From Polaribacter atrinae (GTDB lineage: Bacteria > Bacteroidota > Bacteroidia > Flavobacteriales > Flavobacteriaceae), in the NCBI RefSeq assembly GCF_038023995.1, contig NZ_CP150660.1, forward strand, positions 928,501 to 992,500: a DNA stretch of 64,000 bases, in the 5' to 3' direction. Position numbers and translations under genes: made by a program. The notes beneath the pieces are model-generated. The model was not told where the DNA came from and ran no database searches. It worked only from the letters and a program-made list of their open reading frames with translations. Below are positions 9,241 through 18,866 of the stretch, piece after piece; positions within the stretch are counted from its first letter, which is position 1; every line of letters starts with the position of its first letter.

Positions 9241-10353
9241 ATGATTACAAATCTAACAGACAAGCAGAAAATAAACTGGGTAAGAATACTTGCAATTCTT
9301 GCTGTTTTAATAATGATGGTGTATGCGCCAAAATTATGGCTAACAACAAAAGTTTTCCCTGTAATACCTTTGTTCGATTGGTTGCCAATACCTAGTTATC
9401 CTTTCGATTATATTTTAGCCGGATTATTTTTTGCGATACAAATTGTTTACATTTTTCAGAATAAAAGATGGCAAGGATTGACAATTCTTACACTCTATCT
9501 CTTTTTAGCACTTGTTGATCAAAACAGACTACAACCTTATTTTTATCAGAGTTTCTTAACCATATTAGCAATAGAAATTTTCAATAGAAAAGCAAATCCA
9601 AGAAAAATATTATATGCAATAATTTTAATCTTTTTTGCTACTTATTTTTGGAGTGGAATTCAGAAATTAAATGAAGCTTTTTACATACAATGGTTAAGTG
9701 CCATCAACAAACATTTTAGTTTTTTGCCACAATGGTTTTTAGTTGCTTTTACGTATGCTGTGCCTTGGTTAGAGGCTTTAATGGGCGTTTTATTACTATT
9801 TAATAAAACTAGAAAATTCGGAGTCGTTTTTATCCTATTAATGCATTCAACAATTACATTTCTATTATTTTATTTAGGGTATGGTTACAATGTTGTGCCT
9901 TGGAATATTCAGAATATATTAAGTGTCATCATCATCTTTTGGACTTTAAAAACATCAAATGCATTTGAATTCTTTTTACAGTATTTTAATACACAAAAAT
10001 TAGCCATCTTAGTTTTTACAATGATGTTACCGTTAGCAAACAACTTAACAGGTTTTTATGACAACTTGCTATCTTTTCACTTTTTTACGGCAGATTTAAA
10101 ATATTATATAGTCTATTTAGATGATGAATTAGAAGAGAATTTACCAGAACACATTCATAGTTTTTATAGAACCTTTGAAGGTAAAACATATATAAACGTT
10201 ATAGAATGGTCTAAAGAAGACAACAAAGTATTGTTTTATCCAGAAGACAGAGCAATTGAATATTTAGATACTTATTTACGTTCTTATGCTAAAAACCCAG
10301 CTAAGGAAGGTTTAACACAATTGGTAAATTACAACCAAGTAATTAAGGAATAA
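9241..10353 (+). CDS. Polytopic membrane protein, HTTM/DoxX-like
   Basis: A 370-residue integral membrane protein with about eight hydrophobic helices between residues 14 and 265 and a hydrophilic C-terminal tail of about 90 residues that contains DLKYYIVYLDDELEENLPEH. The segment YFWSGIQKLNEAFYIQWLSA followed by WLEALMGVLLLFNKTRKFG resembles the HTTM (vitamin K-dependent carboxylase-like membrane domain) and DoxX-like families, where a WSGxxKL motif is typical. The assignment is by pattern and tentative. No soluble catalytic domain follows, so enzymatic carboxylation is not supported. The gene stands alone after the tandem repeats and converges on the HmuY gene, with a terminator between. 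Confidence 0.6.
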   Translation: MITNLTDKQKINWVRILAILAVLIMMVYAPKLWLTTKVFPVIPLFDWLPIPSYPFDYILAGLFFAIQIVYIFQNKRWQGLTILTLYLFLALVDQNRLQPYFYQSFLTILAIEIFNRKANPRKILYAIILIFFATYFWSGIQKLNEAFYIQWLSAINKHFSFLPQWFLVAFTYAVPWLEALMGVLLLFNKTRKFGVVFILLMHSTITFLLFYLGYGYNVVPWNIQNILSVIIIFWTLKTSNAFEFFLQYFNTQKLAILVFTMMLPLANNLTGFYDNLLSFHFFTADLKYYIVYLDDELEENLPEHIHSFYRTFEGKTYINVIEWSKEDNKVLFYPEDRAIEYLDTYLRSYAKNPAKEGLTQLVNYNQVIKE

Positions 10354-10354
10354 A

Positions 10355-10384
10355 AAAGCCGTTTAAACTTTCATCTAAACAGCC
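10355..10384 (-). terminator. Terminator of the HmuY/TonB-receptor operon
   Basis: On the minus strand GCTGTTTA pairs with TAAACGGC (one G-T wobble) over a loop of about 9 nt, followed by TTTTTT. It lies 45 bp past the HmuY stop and overlaps the end of the convergent membrane-protein gene, so it may serve both directions. Confidence 0.6.
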
Positions 10385-10428
10385 TTTCCAACTAAAATTA
10401 CAATTTACAGAATAACTAAAAGATTAAC

Positions 10429-11511
10429 TTATTGTAATAAACTGTATATAAATTCTGGATGACCTCGTTCTCCTGCTTCGTTAGTTAATGCTAAAAATTG
10501 AAGTTTATATAAGTTACCATCTGTATCATTTACAACATAAAAGACATTGTCCTTTAAAGAAGGTAAACTTCCTGGTCCACCACCATTTCTCCAACTACTA
10601 CCAACGCTTCGTTGATCTGTGGTAAACTTTGTAGCATCTACATCTATTAAAGAAAAATCATCATAAGTATAAGCATCAACCTCTGTATCAATCATATAAA
10701 CCAATGCAGAAGAAGCTGTATTATTAACTACAAAATCAGAATATCCATAAGAACCAAAACCTTCAATTTCGTTTGTAAACACAGTAAAGTTTAAATCCCA
10801 ATTTGTTTTTTCTGGAGCTACAATAACTTCACTTTCTGTATTAAAACTAAAAAAAGTAAAACTATGCGTTGCACTTTTAGCAATGATTACTTCTTTATGT
10901 GTAGTTGCATCTAAATCTGCATATTGTAACACATAATTGTTTCCATCTTTTAAGATTCTTACTTTTTTCCATCCTCTAGCATCTCCTGCAACTGCTACAC
11001 TTCCTGTTGCTGCCGCTTCTGTACCTACTTCGTAACCTAAGTTTACTAGATACACTTTATTATTTGCGTCTGTATCAGAAATTTCTGCAATTGCAGTTGC
11101 TGTTATTGTACCATTTGGTGCATCTACATACGCTGTATTTTCTGGATCAAAAGTACCTACAGCAACTTTTTCTTGTAATTCTTGCACTTCTGTTGTTGTA
11201 GCATTTACAGCATCTATATCTGTTGATGATAATTGACCTGCTGCCATATAAAGAGAGCCATTAATGGTTACTCTAAATTCTGATCCTGAATAGAAACCTA
11301 AATCCCAAGAATCTCTTTTTACAACAGTAGTTGTATTTGTACTTAAATCTACATATACTTGGTTTGGTTCATTTGGTCCGCCAACTTCTGGAGAAATAGC
11401 TGCTCCGTCTATTATTACAGCAATTGGCGCTATTGGTGTGTCTTCTGAACTACAGCTTGTAAAAGAAAATACAGCTGCACATAAAATAAAGGTTAAAAAT
11501 TTGTTTGTCAT
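10429..11511 (-). CDS. HmuY-family haem-binding lipoprotein
   Basis: Predicted outer-membrane lipoprotein of 360 aa that would capture haem for the TonB receptor encoded upstream. The SPII signal MTNKFLTFILCAAVFSFTSC ends at a lipobox Cys followed by SSED. About residues 50-360 match the HmuY fold signature: NQVYVDLSTNTTTVVKRDSW, then DLGFYSGSEFRVTINGS near the start, and WDLNFTVFTNEIE in the second half, with YVLQYADLDATTHKE between. The gene follows the TonB receptor by 25 bp in the same direction. That receptor/HmuY order, beside a reductase operon, supports a haem or iron role. The haem-ligating residues vary in this family and cannot be assigned by eye. Confidence 0.82.
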   Translation of the reverse strand: MTNKFLTFILCAAVFSFTSCSSEDTPIAPIAVIIDGAAISPEVGGPNEPNQVYVDLSTNTTTVVKRDSWDLGFYSGSEFRVTINGSLYMAAGQLSSTDIDAVNATTTEVQELQEKVAVGTFDPENTAYVDAPNGTITATAIAEISDTDANNKVYLVNLGYEVGTEAAATGSVAVAGDARGWKKVRILKDGNNYVLQYADLDATTHKEVIIAKSATHSFTFFSFNTESEVIVAPEKTNWDLNFTVFTNEIEGFGSYGYSDFVVNNTASSALVYMIDTEVDAYTYDDFSLIDVDATKFTTDQRSVGSSWRNGGGPGSLPSLKDNVFYVVNDTDGNLYKLQFLALTNEAGERGHPEFIYSLLQ

Positions 11512-11536
11512 GATTTTAATATTTGGTTATTAGTGT

Positions 11537-13666
11537 TTAAAAATTAAGGTTATATAATAGTTTTAAGTAATAAGAACGTCCGTAGCCCAATAACAAAGAA
11601 TTATTGTTAGAAGCATGTGCTACTCCGTCTGTACTTGCGTTACTCACATTTACATTAGTAACATCAAATAAGTTTCTACCGCCTAAAGTGGCTTGAATTT
11701 TATTGTTAAAGAATGATTTTTTTACAGAAGCATCTACCCAATTATAAGCGCTAGTAGAAGATTTAGAAAATATAGCATTCCCATTATCATCTACACCCGA
11801 TGAAATATAATTTTGCTGATTCCCATTGTGTTTAAATAACACTGTAAACGCCGTTTTCCATTTTTCTATATTGTAACTCGCACTGGTATTTAATTGAAAA
11901 GAGTATAAAAAGTCGTTTTCTGCATGTATTTCATTCGTAGCTATTCTAGAAATACCTTGTAAAGTAGCCCCCAAATTAAAGGTCCAATTATCTTTTTTAA
12001 TACTATTTTCAGAAGAGATTCCCCATAATTTATAAGCATCAATATTAATGTATTGATATTGCAAAGGAGTAGGATTTACAATAGCTAAATCTATCTTATC
12101 GGCAACATCTAAATAACTAACCTTTAAACTGTTTAATAAAGACAAATCATGAATATAACTGTGTTTTTTCAGGTTGATAAATGCCGTAAATCCGTTTTCT
12201 GGATTCAGGTTTTCATTCCCTCTAACATCGTGATTAGAATCTACAAAGTAATAATACAACTCTTCAAAATTTGGAGTTCTGTAAGATGTACCGATGTTAC
12301 CACGTAACTCAAAACCATTATTCATTAAATAACGCGCACTAATAGAGGCTAATATTTTAGCTTTGAATAGCGAATTATATTCATATCGTATTCCGGGTCT
12401 TAACGTAAAAGCATTAGAAAACTTAAATTCTGACGAACCATAAAAAGCATAATTATTCTGAGATTGCGTTTTATCTTGTTGTGTAACATCGCCAGAAGCT
12501 TGCGTATCAAAACCATTAATAAACCTTGTTTCATATCCTAATTGAAAATTAAAAACATCACTTTTTACAAGGTTATTAATGCTTCCTTTAGAAAAGAAAA
12601 CTTTACTAGATTGGTACACTTCATCCGTTTCATCACTTCTTTCTGTACTTAAAATGTAGTAATTAAACTCGTTTAAATAACGCTTTTGTTGTTGATAAGA
12701 AAGTGAAACATTATAATTAGCACCTGTATTTAAACTCCCTACAAGATTTAGATTATTTACAAACCGATGCGTTCTAAAAATTTTATCCGTTGCAGACGGA
12801 TTACTCGTTTGCGCCTGTGTATCTATATTTGCTCTAACTGCTTCATCATAATAATTTATGAGCTCATTAAAGTATTCAAATTTGTAAAATAATTGAAAAT
12901 TATCTTTCTTGTATTGTACAAATGCAGTTGAATTAAATTGTTCTTTTGGTAACCAATCATATCCTCTTAAACCATCATTTTGGTAATAGCTTTTTCCTTG
13001 TTTACCATTAAAAAAACCTGCAAACTGATTGCGATTCACACCAACTCTAGCAAACCAATTTTCATTTATATTATGAGAGATATTAAACGCTTGTATATGC
13101 CTTCCTTCATCAAACCAAGCATACTCATCACTCACTGTTTCTTCTTGCAAAGAAGCATTAATATTCCATTGAGTTTTTATCGATTTTTTAGTGATAATAT
13201 TAATGACTCCAGATACAGCATTTGCACCATACTCTACCCCCATTGCTCCTTCTACAATTTCTATTCGTTCTATATTATCTAAATTAACTTGCGTTAAATC
13301 GATGTTGTTTCCTAAGCCGTTATCACTAACTAAAGGAATATTATCAACCAAAATATTAAAATATTGAGCATCTAATCCGAAGAAAGAAATAGTAGACTTA
13401 CCCGTTTGAGAACTTGGTACAATGGTTAGGTTTAAATTAAAATTTAATAAATCTGCTAAATTATTGGCGGCCTGACTTTCTATTTGGGCTCTTTTTATAA
13501 CCGTAACATTGTGTACAGATTTTTTTACAGATTGAGGATTGTACTGACCAGTAACCACAACCTCATCTAAAACAGTTACTTCTGTTGAATCTTTTTTAAC
13601 CTCTTGACCAAAAGTAGTCATAGAAAACACAAGCAATACAATTGTAAACTTCTTATTTAGAAACAT
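11537..13666 (-). CDS. TonB-dependent outer-membrane receptor (HmuR-like)
   Basis: Outer-membrane gated porin for haem or an iron chelate, powered by TonB/ExbBD. The signal peptide (MFLNKKFTIVLLVFSMTTFG) is followed by a TonB box region (VTVLDEVVVTGQY) and a plug domain with NIERIEIVEGAMGVEYGANA and GVINIITKK. The rest (about 180-709) is a beta-barrel ending in an aromatic strand, YYLKLLYNLNF. I chose the start at 13666 rather than 13708, because the -7 element at 13683-13690 would otherwise lie inside the gene and the signal peptide would be buried. There is no carboxypeptidase-regulatory-like N-domain, so it is not a SusC. The HmuY gene follows by 25 bp. Confidence 0.9.
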   Translation of the reverse strand: MFLNKKFTIVLLVFSMTTFGQEVKKDSTEVTVLDEVVVTGQYNPQSVKKSVHNVTVIKRAQIESQAANNLADLLNFNLNLTIVPSSQTGKSTISFFGLDAQYFNILVDNIPLVSDNGLGNNIDLTQVNLDNIERIEIVEGAMGVEYGANAVSGVINIITKKSIKTQWNINASLQEETVSDEYAWFDEGRHIQAFNISHNINENWFARVGVNRNQFAGFFNGKQGKSYYQNDGLRGYDWLPKEQFNSTAFVQYKKDNFQLFYKFEYFNELINYYDEAVRANIDTQAQTSNPSATDKIFRTHRFVNNLNLVGSLNTGANYNVSLSYQQQKRYLNEFNYYILSTERSDETDEVYQSSKVFFSKGSINNLVKSDVFNFQLGYETRFINGFDTQASGDVTQQDKTQSQNNYAFYGSSEFKFSNAFTLRPGIRYEYNSLFKAKILASISARYLMNNGFELRGNIGTSYRTPNFEELYYYFVDSNHDVRGNENLNPENGFTAFINLKKHSYIHDLSLLNSLKVSYLDVADKIDLAIVNPTPLQYQYINIDAYKLWGISSENSIKKDNWTFNLGATLQGISRIATNEIHAENDFLYSFQLNTSASYNIEKWKTAFTVLFKHNGNQQNYISSGVDDNGNAIFSKSSTSAYNWVDASVKKSFFNNKIQATLGGRNLFDVTNVNVSNASTDGVAHASNNNSLLLGYGRSYYLKLLYNLNF

Positions 13667-13676
13667 TCTTAATAAT

Positions 13677-13737
13677 TTTCGACAAATATATACGTTATTT
13701 TTAATCAATCTAAATAAATTTTATATTTTTGTCGAAA
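13677..13737. promoter_or_regulatory. Symmetric divergent promoter region with inverted TTTGTCGAAA half-sites
   Basis: TTTCGACAAA at 13677-13686 and TTTGTCGAAA at 13728-13737 are exact inverted copies, 51 bp apart. Each overlaps a -7 element: TATATTTG on the minus strand (13683-13690) for the TonB receptor and TATTTTTG on the plus strand (13724-13731) for the DUF6607-like gene. The layout suits shared control of both arms, plausibly by an iron or haem regulator; the regulator is not identifiable here. Confidence 0.6.
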
Positions 13738-13763
13738 TAATTAAAAAACCAAAAAATTATAAA

Positions 13764-14666
13764 ATGACTAAATCAATATTAACTACACTACTACTTTTAG
13801 TTTCGATAACTATTAGTGCACAAAGTAAAAAGAAGAAAGATCAAAATGCCATAAAAGAAATGTGTGGCTGTTATGAAGTGACTTTCAATTTTGCAGAGAC
13901 TTTTAACTATAGTAAAGATTCTACTTACAGACCTTCTAAAACAAAAGTTGATAAAGGTTTAGAATGGGCAGGCTTGGTTGAAGACGAGAATAATAAAATC
14001 TCTATTCAGCATTTATTACAAGTTGGTAACCCAAATGACCCAATGATTATTAAACACTGGCGACAAGATTGGTTGTATGAAAACACAAATTTTTACATGT
14101 TTAATGGTGATAACAATTGGACTTTTGAGCAAAAAAATAAAAGCGACGTAAAAAAACAATGGACACAAAAAGTATATCAAGTAGATGACAGTCCGCGTTA
14201 CGAAGGTTCTGGAACTTGGGTTCATGTAGACGGAAAAAGCTATTGGGAAAACGAAACTACTGCTCCTTTACCAAGAAGAGAATACACAAAAAGAAGCGAT
14301 TACAACATCACTTTAAGAGGAAATAGACATGAAATTACAAGCTACGGTTGGCTTCATGACCAAGATAACAGTAAAATTATTCGCGAAGCGGGAAAAGAAG
14401 ATGTTGTTTTAGCCAAAGAAAAAGGGTACAATACGTACGTAAAAGTTGATGATAGCAGATGTAAAGCGGCTTCTGACTGGTGGAAAACTAACAATAACAA
14501 ATGGCAATTAGTAAGAAATAAATGGGAAGATGTATTTAGTAGAAATAAAAATTTATCCTTAGAAACCAAAGTAGACAACAAACCTTTGTACAAGTTTTTA
14601 TTTTCTGATAAAATTACAGAAGAGCAAGAAATGAATGCAATAATTGAATCATTTGTAAAAAAATAA
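13764..14666 (+). CDS. Secreted DUF6607-like protein of the haem/iron operon
   Basis: Exported 300-aa protein with a signal peptide ending ITISAQ. It has a Cys-containing motif near the N-terminus (MCGCYEVTFNFAETF), a Trp/Tyr-rich middle (KHWRQDWLYENTNFYMFNG, WENETTAPLPRREYTKR) and ends in a charged helix. The layout agrees with DUF6607 as I remember it; no enzyme activity is known to me. It is the first gene of a tight five-gene plus-strand operon (gaps 3, 11, 11 and 11 bp), divergent from the TonB receptor/HmuY pair. That context points to a periplasmic or outer-membrane accessory in haem or iron uptake. Confidence 0.7.
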   Translation: MTKSILTTLLLLVSITISAQSKKKKDQNAIKEMCGCYEVTFNFAETFNYSKDSTYRPSKTKVDKGLEWAGLVEDENNKISIQHLLQVGNPNDPMIIKHWRQDWLYENTNFYMFNGDNNWTFEQKNKSDVKKQWTQKVYQVDDSPRYEGSGTWVHVDGKSYWENETTAPLPRREYTKRSDYNITLRGNRHEITSYGWLHDQDNSKIIREAGKEDVVLAKEKGYNTYVKVDDSRCKAASDWWKTNNNKWQLVRNKWEDVFSRNKNLSLETKVDNKPLYKFLFSDKITEEQEMNAIIESFVKK

Positions 14667-14669
14667 ATT

Positions 14670-16142
14670 ATGAAAAAATCTTATAAAGTATCCATACTGT
14701 TTCTTTTAATAAGTATAACAGTAACAGCACAAAAAACAAACATTTTTCATGATCGAGCGTTTTGGAAAACAAACCCAAACATAGCTATTGTAGATGAAAA
14801 AATTGCTGCAGGAAATGATGTTTCTGCATCAAACGAAAATGCATTTGACGGTGTTGTCTATGCTATTTTAAGTAAAGTAGATAATAAAACGATAGAATAC
14901 CTTTTAACTAAAAAAGGAAATGACGTTAATAAAAAAACACATGATGGGCGAACGTATATATTTTGGGCTGCTTATACTAACAATATAGAAATTATGAAAC
15001 ATCTTTTTTCTAAAGGAGCTAAAACAGATGTAATAGACACACACGGAAACACTTTTTTAAACTTTGCTGCTTCGGCTGGTCAATTAGATATTGAATTGTA
15101 CAAATACAGTTTTAGTATTGGGGCAGATATTACAAAAGAAAAAAACCATGATGGAGCAAACGCTTTATTATTAGTGGCATCTCATTTAAAGGATTTTAAA
15201 CTTGTAGAATATTTAATTACAAAAGGCGCTTCTTTAGATGATAAAGATGCAGAAGGAAATGGCCTTTTTGAATATGCTGCAAAAGGTGGTAACACCCAAT
15301 TTTTAAAAATTCTTTTAGACAAAGGTGTAGCTACCGGTAAAAATGCGATGCTGTTTGCAAGCAAAGGCTCTAGAAATAAACAGAACACTATAGAAACGTA
15401 TCAATTTTTAGAAAAAAATGGTATAAAACCAAATGTTGTTGATGCAAACAATAGAAATCCACTTCATTATATTGCTAGAAACAATAAAGACATCTCAACT
15501 TTTAAATACTTTATAGACAAAGGTGTTGCAACTAATTTACAGGATAAAGAAGGAAATTCTCCTTTTATGAATGCAGCCAATAGCAATAGTTTAGAAGTTG
15601 TACAATTATTATCTAAGGATGTAAAAGATATCAACCTAAAAAATAATGATGGTCACACTGCTTTAACAAATGCTGTTGGTAGAAACTCTGTTGATGTTAT
15701 TGAATACTTATTAGAAAAAGGTGCAGACATTAATACAGTTGATAAAGATGGAAATACGCTTTCATACTATTTAATTAACAATTTTAAGGCAAATAAGCCT
15801 GAAATTTTTGAAACAAAACTAAAAGTTTTAACAAAAAAAGGATTGGTTGTAAATCAACTTCAAAATTCTGGAAATACCTTATTACATATTGCAACATTAG
15901 AAAATAATTTGCCTTTATTAAAAAGATTAGCAGCTTTTAAAATTGATGTAAACGCAATAAACAAAGAAAATTTATCTGCATTACAAATAGCAGTAATGAA
16001 AGCTAAAAACACAGAAATTATTAAATATTTATTAAGCATTGGTGCTGATAAAAATATAAAAACAGATTTTGATGAATCTATTTTTGACTTAGCTTCTGAA
16101 AACGAATTGTTAAAAAAACAAAACATCCATTTTTTAAAATAA
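14670..16142 (+). CDS. Exported ankyrin-repeat protein
   Basis: 490-aa protein with a signal peptide (ending ITVTAQ) followed by about a dozen 33-residue ankyrin repeats. Clear repeats include NDGHTALTNAVGRNSVDVIE, EGNSPFMNAANSNSLEVV and SGNTLLHIATLENNLPLLK. Such repeats form a protein-binding solenoid; no catalytic domain is present. It begins 3 bp after the DUF6607-like gene, which suggests translational coupling. Periplasmic ankyrin proteins beside haem or peroxide-handling genes are known in bacteria, so binding to a haem enzyme or receptor component is possible but not shown. Confidence 0.85.
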   Translation: MKKSYKVSILFLLISITVTAQKTNIFHDRAFWKTNPNIAIVDEKIAAGNDVSASNENAFDGVVYAILSKVDNKTIEYLLTKKGNDVNKKTHDGRTYIFWAAYTNNIEIMKHLFSKGAKTDVIDTHGNTFLNFAASAGQLDIELYKYSFSIGADITKEKNHDGANALLLVASHLKDFKLVEYLITKGASLDDKDAEGNGLFEYAAKGGNTQFLKILLDKGVATGKNAMLFASKGSRNKQNTIETYQFLEKNGIKPNVVDANNRNPLHYIARNNKDISTFKYFIDKGVATNLQDKEGNSPFMNAANSNSLEVVQLLSKDVKDINLKNNDGHTALTNAVGRNSVDVIEYLLEKGADINTVDKDGNTLSYYLINNFKANKPEIFETKLKVLTKKGLVVNQLQNSGNTLLHIATLENNLPLLKRLAAFKIDVNAINKENLSALQIAVMKAKNTEIIKYLLSIGADKNIKTDFDESIFDLASENELLKKQNIHFLK

Positions 16143-16153
16143 TACTCTAAACG

Positions 16154-16645
16154 ATGATTAAAAAAATATTATTAGTAATTCCAATATTTTTATTGGTAGT
16201 AGCCTCTTTATTTAGCTTTAAGAAAACGAGCGAAAGTGCTCCATACAAATGTATGATTCAAATGAAAAACTACACGGGCGAAGGTGCTTACGTAGTAGTT
16301 TCATTATTAAACCCAAATGGCGAATATGAAGAAACTTTATACGTGCAAGGTGATGATGATGAATGGTATTTTGACATTACAGAATGGTGGAGTTTTCAAG
16401 GTAAAAAAAGAGCAGATATTGATGCAATTACAGGAGCTACAATTAGTGGCGGACAACGTACCATAAGTGTTATTAGAATTGATACTGACAAAATAGACAA
16501 AGGGTACAAAATCCGTTTTGAAACCGCTGTAGAAGATCAGGAATATCATAAAGACGATATCGAATTTGAGTTAACAACAGCTAATTTAAAGTCTAAAATA
16601 GAAGGAAAAGGATTTATACGCTACGTAAGAATGTTAGCACAATAA
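16154..16645 (+). CDS. DUF2271-like periplasmic protein
   Basis: 163-aa protein with an N-terminal hydrophobic segment (ILLVIPIFLLVVASLFSF), probably a signal peptide or anchor. The body matches the DUF2271 pattern: PYKCMIQMKNYTGEGAYVVV, then DEWYFDITEWW, DAITGATISGG and an immunoglobulin-like end. DUF2271 proteins frequently sit next to PepSY membrane proteins, as here, where the next gene starts 11 bp downstream. The motif DAITGATISGG resembles the FMN-attachment region of FMN_bind domains (D-x-x-T-G-A-T), which hints at a covalently bound flavin electron carrier, though this is inference. The context supports a part in electron transfer to iron or haem. Confidence 0.75.
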   Translation: MIKKILLVIPIFLLVVASLFSFKKTSESAPYKCMIQMKNYTGEGAYVVVSLLNPNGEYEETLYVQGDDDEWYFDITEWWSFQGKKRADIDAITGATISGGQRTISVIRIDTDKIDKGYKIRFETAVEDQEYHKDDIEFELTTANLKSKIEGKGFIRYVRMLAQ

Positions 16646-16656
16646 AAAGAAACAGA

Positions 16657-18855
16657 ATGACAATTTCTATTTGGAGATATAGCCACTTAACCCTGGCTAT
16701 ATCTTCTGCTTTATTTATTATAATAGCTTCTGTAACCGGAATTATATTGGCTTTTGAACCAATCTCAGACAAATTAAACTCGTTTGATGTTGTGCCTACT
16801 AATCAAATTTCTATTGCAGAAACCATTGCCGTATTGCATCAAAAATATGATGAAGTAATTACCATAGAAGTTGATGAGAATGATTTTGTGTCTGCAAATG
16901 TTATTTTAGAAGATGGTAAAAGTGTTACTTTTTATATCAACCCAAAAACAGGAGAAAAGATTGGAGATATTATCAAAAAAAAACCAATTTATGAATTTGC
17001 TACCAACTTACATCGTTCGTTGTTTTTAAAATCTACAGGAAGAATATTAATTGGTTTTGTTTCCTTTTTACTACTGTTAATTTCCGTTACTGGAATTGTA
17101 TTAATCGCAAAAAGACAAGGTGGTATTTCTAAGTTCTTCTCTAAAATTGTTAAAGAAGATTTTAACCAATATTACCATATTATTATAGGACGTTATACAT
17201 TAATTCCTATTATGATCATTACCGTAACCGGAGTTTATTTGTCTTTAGAAAAATTCTCTTTATTACCCAAAGACACTGCTGTTCATCAAAATATTGAACA
17301 GAAAAAAGACACATCAACAGTTAATAGAGCTAATGTTGAGTTTTTTAAAACAACAAAATTAGATGAAGTTAAAAAAATAGAATTACCTTTTTCTACAGAT
17401 GAAGAAGATTATTACTATGTAAAACTTACTGATAAAGAAGTTGCTGTGCATCAAAAAACAGGACAAATTATCAGCCTAAAAAAACAACCACTCGTAACTT
17501 TTGGGGCTTATTATAGTTTATTACTCCATACAGGAAAAGGTTCTATTTTATGGTCTTTTGTTTTATTATTAGCATGTTTTGCTATTTTATTCTTTATTTT
17601 TTCTGGTTTTGCAATGACTTTACAAAGAAGAAAGAAAACGACAATCATAAAAAATAAGTTTCACAAAAATGAAGCTGAATACATTATACTAGTTGGTTCT
17701 GAAACCGGAAGTACTTTTAATTTTGCAACGGCATTTTACAAAGCTTTAATAGCTTCTGGTAAAACGGTGTTTTTATCAGAATTAAACCAATACACAAGCT
17801 ATAAAAAAGCCACAAACCTTATTATATTTACAGCAACTTACGGTGAAGGAGAAGCACCTATAAATGCTAAGAAATTTATTTCTAAAATTGAAAGCACACC
17901 GCAAAACAATATCTTAAATTTCTCTGTAGTTGGTTTTGGCTCTAAAGAATATAAACAGTATTGTCAGTTTGCTATTTTAGTGCATGCTAACTTGCAATTA
18001 CACGACAAGTTCACTCCTATTCTACCCATTTCTAAAATTAATAATCAATCTTTTTCTGATTTTAATCAATGGTTAGAAGAATGGAATACTTTTCACAAAA
18101 CAGAACTTACCATAACGTCAGAAAGCCTTTTAACAACTAACAAAAAAGAACAGGAGTTTACAGTTATCGATAAAACGGACATTAATATTGATGACACTTT
18201 TTTAATTCAATTAAAACCGAATAAAAGAACAACTTTCGAATCTGGAGATTTACTTTCTATTACTCCAAAAAACGAAACAAGAAGTCGTTTGTATTCTATT
18301 GCTAAAATTGATCATACAATTCTGTTAAGCATCAAAAAACATGAATTCGGACTTTGCTCTACTTATTTTAATAGCTTACATAAAACTGATAAAATGATTG
18401 CAAGCGTTCAAAAGAATGTTGCCTTCCATCTTCCGAAGAAAGCAAAAGAAGTTATTTTAATTGCCAACGGAACCGGAATTGCCCCTTTTTTAGGAATGAT
18501 TAATGGAAAAAAATCAAACACAAAAGTTCATTTATTTTGGGGAGGAAGAACAAAAGAATCCTTTAAAATTTATAAAGACACTATTAATACTGCTATAGAA
18601 AACAAAGAACTTACTTCTTTTTATACTGCCTATTCTCAAGAAGAAAAAGAAAAAATATATGTTCAAAATATATTAGAGCAGCAAGCAACTTTAATAGCCA
18701 ATACTTTAAAAAACGGAAATACAATTATGATTTGTGGCTCTATTGTTATGCAAAAAGGAGTTACAAAAGTATTAGAAGAAATCTCTAAAAAGCACCTACA
18801 ATCTTCATTACATCAATTTGAAGAAAACAATCAAATTAAAACTGACTGTTACTAA
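16657..18855 (+). CDS. PepSY transmembrane / flavodoxin / FAD-NAD reductase fusion
   Basis: 732-aa inner-membrane reductase. Residues 1-330 are a PepSY-associated TM module with helices near 12-32, 128-150, 172-195 and 290-322, and several membrane His residues (ATNLHRSLF, YYHIIIGRY, LLLHTGKG) suited to haem b. About 340-470 is a flavodoxin domain (ILVGSETGSTFNFA, FTATYGEGEAP). About 500-732 is a ferredoxin-reductase module with the FAD motif RLYSI, an NAD(P) loop (ANGTGIAPFLGM) and CGSIVMQKGV. Electrons would pass NAD(P)H to FAD to FMN to membrane haem, then to a periplasmic acceptor. In this operon the likely end target is ferric iron or a ferric chelate. CysJ-like diflavin reductases share the soluble half. 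Confidence 0.88.
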   Translation: MTISIWRYSHLTLAISSALFIIIASVTGIILAFEPISDKLNSFDVVPTNQISIAETIAVLHQKYDEVITIEVDENDFVSANVILEDGKSVTFYINPKTGEKIGDIIKKKPIYEFATNLHRSLFLKSTGRILIGFVSFLLLLISVTGIVLIAKRQGGISKFFSKIVKEDFNQYYHIIIGRYTLIPIMIITVTGVYLSLEKFSLLPKDTAVHQNIEQKKDTSTVNRANVEFFKTTKLDEVKKIELPFSTDEEDYYYVKLTDKEVAVHQKTGQIISLKKQPLVTFGAYYSLLLHTGKGSILWSFVLLLACFAILFFIFSGFAMTLQRRKKTTIIKNKFHKNEAEYIILVGSETGSTFNFATAFYKALIASGKTVFLSELNQYTSYKKATNLIIFTATYGEGEAPINAKKFISKIESTPQNNILNFSVVGFGSKEYKQYCQFAILVHANLQLHDKFTPILPISKINNQSFSDFNQWLEEWNTFHKTELTITSESLLTTNKKEQEFTVIDKTDINIDDTFLIQLKPNKRTTFESGDLLSITPKNETRSRLYSIAKIDHTILLSIKKHEFGLCSTYFNSLHKTDKMIASVQKNVAFHLPKKAKEVILIANGTGIAPFLGMINGKKSNTKVHLFWGGRTKESFKIYKDTINTAIENKELTSFYTAYSQEEKEKIYVQNILEQQATLIANTLKNGNTIMICGSIVMQKGVTKVLEEISKKHLQSSLHQFEENNQIKTDCY

Positions 18856-18866
18856 AAATTAAAACA

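Noticed and set aside
12980..13282. Plus-strand 100-codon frame inside the TonB receptor
   Set aside because: It is antisense to a well-supported gene, with low-complexity Ile/Phe/Ser-rich composition; a shadow frame.
13667..13708. Longer N-terminus of the TonB receptor
   Set aside because: It buries the signal peptide and the -7 element at 13683-13690 would lie inside the coding region.
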